Of a stretch of DNA of 6,507 bases, positions 1 through 4,227 are shown piece after piece. The position numbers and the translations under genes were made by a program. Below the pieces are notes generated by a model, which was given only the letters and a program-made list of their open reading frames with translations, was not told where the DNA came from and searched no databases. Within the stretch, counting starts at the first letter, position 1, and every line of letters starts with the position of its first letter. The stretch covers positions 1-6,507 of the forward strand of contig CALCNZ010000152.1 in NCBI GenBank assembly GCA_937897625.1. The letters run 5' to 3'. The DNA is from an uncultured Flavobacteriales bacterium. GTDB taxonomy: Bacteria; Bacteroidota; Bacteroidia; Flavobacteriales_D; Sanyastnellaceae.

Positions 1-170
1 TACCACAAGCGCCACTCCATTATTTTATATTGCTTAATCAGAATTTCACGCTCCAGCTCTTCTTTATTTTCTTGCGCTTCAGCGTGGTATACAAACAATC
101 TGAAAATATAAAAAAGTCCAGCAAACCAGGTAACAACAAAAATGATATGAAGAGCTTTTATTGTATCCAT
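1..170 (-). CDS. hemJ: HemJ-type protoporphyrinogen IX oxidase, N-terminal part, cut by the window edge
   Basis: Only the first 56 codons are present; the gene runs off the left end. HemJ (UPF0093 family) is a small integral membrane, haem-binding protein that oxidises protoporphyrinogen IX to protoporphyrin IX late in haem synthesis, in bacteria lacking HemG or HemY. The visible part starts MDTIKALHIIFVVTWFAGLF and continues into RLFVYHAEA. This is the family's signature first transmembrane helix (about residues 4-22), with conserved His8 and Trp15, then the R-L-F-V-Y-H segment and a charged Glu/Lys-rich loop ending in a K-I-M-E-W-R-L-W stretch. The usual L-P-R at the end of the helix reads I-F-R here. 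Its ATG shares one base with the thioesterase TAA stop (TAATG), so it is last or near-last in a translationally coupled operon. The family call rests on the N-terminus alone but is quite specific. Confidence 0.85.
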   Translation of the reverse strand, partial: MDTIKALHIIFVVTWFAGLFYIFRLFVYHAEAQENKEELEREILIKQYKIMEWRLW

Positions 171-685
171 TATGCGAACAAAGCTTTTAATTCACTGGCT
201 TCTTCTGGTTTCATTTTTCCAGCTAAAATCAATCTCAATTGTCTTCTTCGCAACGCCCCTTCAAATCGAATTTTCTCTTCTTCGGTTTCTGGAAGTAACT
301 CAGGAACATGAATGGGACTGCCCATTTGATCTACAGCAACAAACGTATATATGGCTTCGTTGCATTTTATCTTTTCACCCGTTGTGTGGTGTTCAACATA
401 AATGTCCATGAATACTTCCATAGAAGTAGCAAAACTCCTAGAAACTTTGGCTTCAATGATTACGATGTCACCCAATTTAATTGGATGTTGAAAGGACACA
501 TTGTTCACCGCAGCAGTTACCACCACTCGCTTGCAAAGTCTGTGAGCTGAAATTGCAGATGCAATATCCATCCAGTTCAAAAGTTGACCTCCCATGAGGT
601 TCCCCAATGTATTTGTGTTTTCCGGAAGAACGAAATGCGTTGCTATCGTTAATGTTTCTTTTGGAGATACTGTCTTCATTTCCAT
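170..685 (-). CDS. Acyl-CoA thioesterase, hotdog fold (YciA/YkhA/ACOT7-like)
   Basis: A cytoplasmic enzyme expected to hydrolyse acyl-CoA thioesters to free fatty acid and CoA; substrate chain length cannot be read from the sequence. The 171 residues form one hotdog domain. The N-terminal strand T-L-T-I-A-T-H-F-V-L-P is followed by N-T-L-G-N-L-M-G-G-Q-L-L-N-W-M-D (25-40), the ACOT-type active-site segment; Asp40 aligns with the catalytic Asp of the YciA 'MD' motif. Next come N-N-V-S-F-Q-H-P-I-K-L-G-D (61-73) and the strand E-A-I-Y-T-F-V-A-V-D. About 45 further charged residues form a C-terminal helical tail, longer than in E. coli YciA. The GT9 gene lies upstream: its TGA (676-678) forms ATGA with the alternative start Met3 (679), whereas Met1 gives a 10-nt overlap. 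Both starts are plausible. The downstream hemJ ATG overlaps this stop by one base. Confidence 0.88.
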   Translation of the reverse strand: MEMKTVSPKETLTIATHFVLPENTNTLGNLMGGQLLNWMDIASAISAHRLCKRVVVTAAVNNVSFQHPIKLGDIVIIEAKVSRSFATSMEVFMDIYVEHHTTGEKIKCNEAIYTFVAVDQMGSPIHVPELLPETEEEKIRFEGALRRRQLRLILAGKMKPEEASELKALFA

Positions 686-1686
686 TTGCTTTGTAATTTA
701 ATAAATGCAGATTCAACTTGATTCGCATGAATAACATCTATACACTTGTTGTGCATTCCGTATTTGCAGCGATTCCCTAATTTCGAGCAAGGTCTACCCT
801 TTCTTTTAGCTTGAAGGTAAATCGTATGCATGTGTTCCCCCACGACTGGCTTCGGGCGATACACCCCCATACCCAACTCGGGAGTTGTGCATCCCCAAAG
901 AACAATGATATCTTTTTTAAACGCAGCAGCAATATGCATCATTCCTGTATCTCCGCATATCACAGCCTTCGCATGCTCGACAATGCGAGCGCTTTCATGC
1001 ACTGAACTTTTTCCAATTAGATTTAAATGCAACGGCGAATGATTCAAGTTGATGGCATCTTCTTTTCCGCCTATCCAAATAACTCTTTCATCATGAAGTT
1101 TTGTAGAAAGCTCTTCCCAATTTTCTTCACTCCAACGCTTCCCTTCATGGGCGCCGCCTACCGCTATAACCGTATATTTATTTTCAATGAAATCCATTGG
1201 AAGAATATCTCCTATTGCTTTGGTTGCTGAAGGAATGAAATATGTCAATCCCAAGCCATCATTTTTTACCTTGAACGTTTTCAGTGTATCTATATAGCGA
1301 TCGACAATATGCCCAACAGAGCCCTTCCAAAGATTCAAATTCACTTGAATCCACTTTCTGAAATTTTGCTTATTTACGTGGAAGGAAAGTACACCAAGCT
1401 TCTTGCGAATGCTTCTCGAACGCAGACTATTCTGAAGATCAATTACGTAATCGAATTGTTCTTCTTTCAATTCATTGAATACCTCCATCCCACTCTTCTC
1501 AACGGCCCAAATTTTATTCACGAAAGGATTCGCCTCTTGAACAAATGAAAAACGTTTTTGAGTAAGCAAGTGCACCTCTGCGCCATGCGGCAGTTGTTCT
1601 TGAAGAATTCTATATACAGGAGAAGTCAGCACAATATCGCCGATACTGCTGAATCGAATAACTAAAATTTTCGCACTAGAATTCAT
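676..1686 (-). CDS. Glycosyltransferase family 9 protein (ADP-heptose:LPS heptosyltransferase-like)
   Basis: A GT-B-fold enzyme of the WaaC/WaaF/WaaQ family, which transfers heptose from an ADP-linked donor onto lipid A-core at the cytoplasmic face of the inner membrane. The actual acceptor here is unknown. Numbered from the start chosen (336 aa): K-I-L-V-I-R-F-S-S-I-G-D-I-V-L-T-S-P (6-23) is the N-terminal nucleotide-fold signature with acceptor-side Asp17. D-Y-V-I-D-L-Q follows at 79-85. G-D-T-G-M-M-H-I-A-A-A (245-255) is the donor-binding motif, followed by V-L-W-G. Three cysteines (300, 307, 315) form a C-terminal cluster. An upstream in-frame ATG at 1704 would add M-Y-L-A-P-E, but those codons carry a promoter-like TATCTTG, and homologues begin just before K-I-L-V-I-R, so 1686 is preferred. 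It is the first gene of an overlapping operon with the thioesterase and hemJ, and is divergent from the TatD gene. Confidence 0.88.
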   Translation of the reverse strand: MNSSAKILVIRFSSIGDIVLTSPVYRILQEQLPHGAEVHLLTQKRFSFVQEANPFVNKIWAVEKSGMEVFNELKEEQFDYVIDLQNSLRSRSIRKKLGVLSFHVNKQNFRKWIQVNLNLWKGSVGHIVDRYIDTLKTFKVKNDGLGLTYFIPSATKAIGDILPMDFIENKYTVIAVGGAHEGKRWSEENWEELSTKLHDERVIWIGGKEDAINLNHSPLHLNLIGKSSVHESARIVEHAKAVICGDTGMMHIAAAFKKDIIVLWGCTTPELGMGVYRPKPVVGEHMHTIYLQAKRKGRPCSKLGNRCKYGMHNKCIDVIHANQVESAFIKLQSKWK

Positions 1687-1694
1687 TTCGGGTG

Positions 1695-1701
1695 CAAGAT
1701 A
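1695..1701 (-). promoter_or_regulatory. Possible -7 element for the glycosyltransferase operon
   Basis: The minus strand reads TATCTTG, then 8 nt, then the ATG at 1686. This is one T short of the Bacteroidota -7 consensus TAnnTTTG. I see no TTTG at the expected -33 distance, so the call is tentative. If correct, transcription starts downstream of the ATG at 1704, which would exclude that upstream start. Confidence 0.35.
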
Positions 1702-1719
1702 CATTCAAAAGGAACTCAC

Positions 1720-1727
1720 TACTTTTG
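1720..1727 (+). promoter_or_regulatory. Bacteroidota -7 promoter element for the TatD gene
   Basis: TACTTTTG matches TAnnTTTG exactly and ends 4 nt before the ATG at 1732 (spacer CGAA). Transcription would then start at or within a base or two of the start codon, giving a leaderless or nearly leaderless mRNA, which fits the absence of any Shine-Dalgarno sequence. No clear -33 TTTG is visible. Confidence 0.55.
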
Positions 1728-1731
1728 CGAA

Positions 1732-2499
1732 ATGATAATTGATACGCACAGCCACGTTTATTTAGACGTTTTCCATGAAGATTTGAACGAAGTTGTAGAA
1801 CGTGCAAAAGCGTTTGAAGTACAAAGGGTTCTTCTTCCGAATATCGACGAAGCGAGTATTGCGCCTATGCTGAAGCTGTGCGAATTATATCCCGATTTTT
1901 TTCACAGCATGATTGGACTTCACCCTTGCGATGTCAATGAGGACTTCGAAGAGGTGTTGGCACGAATGAAAAAATTAATTCCAATTGTAAAACCCATTGG
2001 AATTGGAGAAACAGGCATTGACTTGCATTGGAAACAAGACAATCTTGATCTTCAGAAAAAATCGTTTATTGAACAAATCAATTGGGCAAAAGAATTCAAT
2101 CTTCCATTAATTATTCATGCCAGAGAATCTTTTAAAGAAATATTTGAATGCCTCAATGAGCATGACAGTCCTGAATTGCGTGGTGTTTTTCATTGCTTCA
2201 CGGGTAGTGAAAATGAAATTCGAAAAATTGCTTCTTACCACAACTTTTACTTTGGAATCGGAGGAACTTCAACCTACAAAAAAAATCAGGATGGAAGTAT
2301 TCAGAAAATCCCTTTGGAAAGATTAGTTGTTGAAACCGATGCTCCTTTTTTGTCGCCGGTTCCTCATCGAGGAAAGAGAAACGAGCCTGCCTTCATTTCG
2401 CACACGGTTGAATTTATTGCTAAAACGTTGGACAAATCGTTCGATGAAGTTGCTTCTCTTACAACTGCAAATGCGAAGAAACTGTTTTCGATTGATTAA
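1732..2499 (+). CDS. TatD family metal-dependent hydrolase (DNase)
   Basis: A cytoplasmic TIM-barrel metallohydrolase of the TatD/YcfH/YjjV group, whose studied members are divalent-metal-dependent 3'-5' DNA/RNA exonucleases linked to DNA repair and quality control. At 255 residues it is full length for the family. All metal ligands are visible: H6 and H8 in D-T-H-S-H, E93 in G-I-G-E-T-G-I-D, H129 in L-I-I-H-A-R-E, H154 in F-H-C-F-T-G, and D203 in V-E-T-D-A-P-F-L-S-P. The P-H-R-G-K-R-N-E-P motif (211-219) follows, as usual. It is divergent from the glycosyltransferase operon (45 bp between start codons) and convergent with ansA, sharing the TTAA stop tetranucleotide, so there is no room for a terminator between them. 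Which of the three E. coli paralogues it matches functionally cannot be decided, so no symbol is given. Confidence 0.93.
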   Translation: MIIDTHSHVYLDVFHEDLNEVVERAKAFEVQRVLLPNIDEASIAPMLKLCELYPDFFHSMIGLHPCDVNEDFEEVLARMKKLIPIVKPIGIGETGIDLHWKQDNLDLQKKSFIEQINWAKEFNLPLIIHARESFKEIFECLNEHDSPELRGVFHCFTGSENEIRKIASYHNFYFGIGGTSTYKKNQDGSIQKIPLERLVVETDAPFLSPVPHRGKRNEPAFISHTVEFIAKTLDKSFDEVASLTTANAKKLFSID

Positions 2500-3518
2500 A
2501 TTTCGCTCAATTCTCCAGCTACATCTTCTAACAAAGCTTCTCTGAACGCCTTGCCGCTGTATCCTTGCGCGAGCAGGTACATGCTTTTTGTAATTGCAGC
2601 TTCGAAGGTTAAGTCATATCCGAATATAGCACCCGCCTCTGCGAAAGCTTGACCGGTTTTATACAAGCGTTCATCTACACGTCCGCGTTTGCATTGCGAA
2701 ATATTAATGATGGAAACCCCTCGTTCTATGGCAGTTCTAAATACATTCAAAAAGTCCTCATTTCGTGGAACATTGCCTGCTCCGAAAGATTCTATAATAC
2801 ACACTTTCATGTTTGGTCGCGCTAATGCGTACTCGATGGAGGAAGGCAAAATACCTGGATACAATTTTAAAACACCCACACCTTCGGTCATTTCCTTAAT
2901 AAACTTCAACGGCTTGTTCGATCTAAAAAGCAGTTGCTCATTGAAAATTATATGCGTGCCAATTGTGGCAAGGCTTCCAAAATTCGGAGAATCGAAGGCG
3001 TCAAAAATTTCGGTATTCGCCTTCCAGCTTCGGTTTCCGCGCATGAGACGCTCTCCAAAACAAATCGCAACCTCCTGCACCAGTGGTTCGTTATTTTTTC
3101 TTGTTGAAGCAATTTCAATAGCGGTAATAAAATTCTCTCTTCCATCGGTACGAAGTCTTCCCAAAGGCAATTGAGATCCGGTAATAATGATAGGTTTATT
3201 CAACCCTTGAATCATAAAACTCAATGCCGATGCCGTGTAAGCCATGGTATCTGTGCCGTGAAGAATGACAAAACCATCGAAAGATGCATAGTTTGTTTCA
3301 ATGATTTCAACCAATTCGGTCCAAACAGCCGGCGTTAATTCAGCGCTATCAATGGGCGTATTCAACGATATACCTTCACAGTTTACGTTCAGTCCTTGAA
3401 TCTCCGGTAGGTACTTGTTTAAATCTTTGAGGTCAAGGGGAATGAGCGTTCCAGTCGCAGGATCTTCCCACATACCAATGGTTCCACCTGCATATAGAAT
3501 AAGAATGTTTGCATTCAT
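2496..3518 (-). CDS. ansA: Type I L-asparaginase
   Basis: A cytoplasmic enzyme hydrolysing L-asparagine to aspartate and ammonia. There is no signal peptide, which separates it from periplasmic type II enzymes. The 340 residues compare with 338 in E. coli AnsA. Nucleophile Thr13 lies in L-Y-A-G-G-T-I-G-M. Substrate-binding D-S-A is at 57-59. H-G-T-D-T-M-A-Y-T-A-S-A-L-S-F (87-101) holds the second catalytic Thr89 and Asp90, and the catalytic Lys166 sits in R-G-N-R-S-W-K-A. The C-terminal domain carries S-F-G-A-G-N (244-249) and the I-S-Q-C segment with Cys276. At positions equivalent to the E. coli allosteric asparagine site, Thr162 is replaced by Trp165 and Arg240 by Glu243, while Cys273 is kept. 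Its start is divergent from the DUF5606 gene and its stop overlaps that of TatD. The sequence in front reads TAACTTGG-N4-ATG, suggesting a very short leader. Confidence 0.94.
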   Translation of the reverse strand: MNANILILYAGGTIGMWEDPATGTLIPLDLKDLNKYLPEIQGLNVNCEGISLNTPIDSAELTPAVWTELVEIIETNYASFDGFVILHGTDTMAYTASALSFMIQGLNKPIIITGSQLPLGRLRTDGRENFITAIEIASTRKNNEPLVQEVAICFGERLMRGNRSWKANTEIFDAFDSPNFGSLATIGTHIIFNEQLLFRSNKPLKFIKEMTEGVGVLKLYPGILPSSIEYALARPNMKVCIIESFGAGNVPRNEDFLNVFRTAIERGVSIINISQCKRGRVDERLYKTGQAFAEAGAIFGYDLTFEAAITKSMYLLAQGYSGKAFREALLEDVAGELSEI

Positions 3519-3522
3519 GCGA

Positions 3523-3530
3523 CCAAGTTA
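3523..3530 (-). promoter_or_regulatory. Possible -7 element for ansA
   Basis: The minus strand reads TAACTTGG, one mismatch from TAnnTTTG, ending 4 nt before the ATG at 3518. This is the same spacing as the TatD and lectin-gene boxes. A TTCG, one mismatch from TTTG, lies 18 nt further upstream and could serve as the -33 element. Confidence 0.4.
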
Positions 3531-3540
3531 GATAGAAAAA

Positions 3541-3580
3541 TTCTACTTCGAATTGATAATTTTCTATTCGAACTGATTAG
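3541..3580. repeat. Imperfect tandem direct repeat with 21-bp period in the ansA/DUF5606 divergent region
   Basis: TTCTACTTCGAATTGATAA (from 3541) is followed by TTCTATTCGAACTGATTA (from 3562). They differ by one missing base and two substitutions. Each copy contains the palindrome TTCGAA (3547-3552 and 3567-3572). The second copy runs into the TAGATTTG promoter box of the DUF5606 gene, and the first overlaps the expected -33 area of ansA. The position, and a period of about two helical turns, would suit an operator, but it may be chance in AT-rich DNA. Confidence 0.4.
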
Positions 3581-3585
3581 ATTTG
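3578..3585 (+). promoter_or_regulatory. Bacteroidota -7 promoter element for the DUF5606 gene
   Basis: TAGATTTG matches TAnnTTTG exactly and lies 20 nt before the ATG at 3606, allowing a short leader of about 10-15 nt. The best upstream candidate for -33 is ATTG ending at 3555, spaced 22 bp, slightly longer than the usual 19-21. The leader is A-rich (AAAATAAAAGT) with no Shine-Dalgarno sequence. Confidence 0.5.
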
Positions 3586-3605
3586 CCACCATTCAAAATA
3601 AAAGT

Positions 3606-4040
3606 ATGGCAACAGAGTTGGAAAAAATTATTTCAGTATCCGGAAAATCTGGATTGTTTAAAGTGGTGTCAGCAGGCAAGGTTGCTGTAGTAGCAGAGTC
3701 ATTGGTAGACGGAAAGCGTCAACCCATTTTAAGCACTCAGCGAGTGAGCACCTTAGCGGACATAAGTATGTTCACATACGAAGAAGATGTGCCTTTGAAG
3801 CAAGTGCTTTTAAACATGAAGAATGTTTACGGCGATGCCGAAGGTCCTTCAAGCAATTTATCAGGAGCAAGTTTGCGAGAGGAATTCAAAAAAATCCTAC
3901 CAGACTTCGATGAAGATCGCGTTTATGATAGCGATATCAAAAAATTATTCAGTTGGTACGGACTTTTAAAAAGTCGCGATATGCTTGATTTCGAGAGTTC
4001 TGAAGACAACTCTGAAGAAGAAACAGAAGAAAAGGCATAA
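3606..4040 (+). CDS. DUF5606 family protein of unknown function
   Basis: A 144-residue soluble protein with no signal peptide or membrane segment. Residues 1-60 (L-E-K-I-I-S-V-S-G-K-S-G-L-F-K-V-V, then V-A-E-S-L-V-D-G-K-R and the L-S-T-Q-R-V-S-T-L-A-D-I strand) match what I know of DUF5606, a small Bacteroidota-restricted family. It looks like a compact beta-rich domain. A middle helical part (61-120) includes R-E-E-F-K-K-I-L-P-D-F-D-E-D-R-V-Y-D-S-D-I-K-K and the segment ending L-L-K-S-R-D. The last 17 residues are an acidic Glu/Ser tail, probably disordered. It has its own promoter, is divergent from ansA, and is followed within 10 nt by the tRNA-Val promoter, so it appears monocistronic. 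No function is known to me. The family name is from recognition of the N-terminal pattern. Confidence 0.8.
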   Translation: MATELEKIISVSGKSGLFKVVSAGKVAVVAESLVDGKRQPILSTQRVSTLADISMFTYEEDVPLKQVLLNMKNVYGDAEGPSSNLSGASLREEFKKILPDFDEDRVYDSDIKKLFSWYGLLKSRDMLDFESSEDNSEEETEEKA

Positions 4041-4045
4041 TTTTT

Positions 4046-4076
4046 TTTGGAGAATCAAATTCACTTTCTATATTTG
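4046..4076 (+). promoter_or_regulatory. Consensus Bacteroidota promoter of tRNA-Val
   Basis: TTTG (4046-4049) and TATATTTG (4069-4076) are separated by exactly 19 bp and match the -33 TTTG / -7 TAnnTTTG consensus used by the phylum's primary sigma factor. Transcription would start near 4080-4085, about 10 nt before the mature tRNA 5' end. The -33 element lies within the T tract directly after the DUF5606 stop codon. Confidence 0.75.
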
Positions 4077-4093
4077 CACTCCTGAAAACGGAA

Positions 4094-4168
4094 GGGAGTT
4101 TAGCTCAGCTGGTTCAGAGCATCTGCCTTACAAGCAGAGGGTCACTGGTTCGAACCCAGTAATTCCCA
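4094..4168 (+). tRNA. tRNA-Val, anticodon UAC
   Basis: A full 75-nt cloverleaf can be folded by eye. The acceptor stem GGGAGTT/AATTCCC has one G-U pair, with discriminator A4168. The D arm is GCTC/GAGC with a ten-base loop containing GG. The anticodon stem TCTGC/GCAGA has loop CTTACAA, giving TAC at 4129-4131. The variable loop is GGGTC, and the T arm ACTGG/CCAGT has the invariant TTCGAAC loop. CCA is not encoded (ACT follows), so nucleotidyltransferase must add it. UAC reads GUA and GUG and, if modified at U34, further valine codons. The gene stands alone between its own promoter and terminator rather than in a cluster. Confidence 0.97.
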
Positions 4169-4172
4169 CTTC

Positions 4173-4201
4173 AAAAGCCCTCACTAGAGGGCTTTTTTTT
4201 T
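4173..4201 (+). terminator. Intrinsic terminator after tRNA-Val
   Basis: GCCCTC (4177-4182), loop ACTA, GAGGGC (4187-4192), then nine T. Flanking AAAA/TTTT extends the stem to ten pairs. It begins 4 nt after the tRNA and insulates the tRNA unit from the lectin gene, whose ATG lies 26 nt beyond the T tract. The A-tract on the other side makes weaker bidirectional action conceivable, but no minus-strand gene ends here. Confidence 0.92.
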
Positions 4202-4215
4202 GCCCAACAAATTCG

Positions 4216-4223
4216 TACTTTCG
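4216..4223 (+). promoter_or_regulatory. Likely -7 element for the lectin-domain gene
   Basis: TACTTTCG, one mismatch from TAnnTTTG, ends 4 nt before the ATG at 4228 (spacer TGAA). The 15-mer from box to ATG matches the TatD one at 13 of 15 positions. Any -33 element must fall in the terminator T tract; TTTT at 4193-4196 has the 19-bp spacing. A leaderless transcript is implied. Confidence 0.45.
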
Positions 4224-4227
4224 TGAA

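Noticed and set aside
1687..1704. Upstream ATG (1704) as the glycosyltransferase start
   Set aside because: The six added codons overlap a promoter-like TATCTTG and add residues before the point where GT9 proteins usually begin. Kept only as an alternative.
2689..3174. 161-codon plus-strand open frame inside ansA
   Set aside because: It is entirely antisense to a well-supported asparaginase gene, resembles no family I know, and has no promoter or start context of its own.
4041..4048. Run of eight T after the DUF5606 stop as an intrinsic terminator
   Set aside because: No inverted repeat precedes it (the upstream bases are GAA-rich coding sequence). It is better explained as the context of the tRNA promoter -33 element.
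3985..4227. 81-residue upstream extension of the lectin-gene reading frame
   Set aside because: It would translate through the DUF5606 3' end, the tRNA-Val gene and its terminator. A clean signal peptide begins at the ATG at 4228, directly after a promoter-like box.
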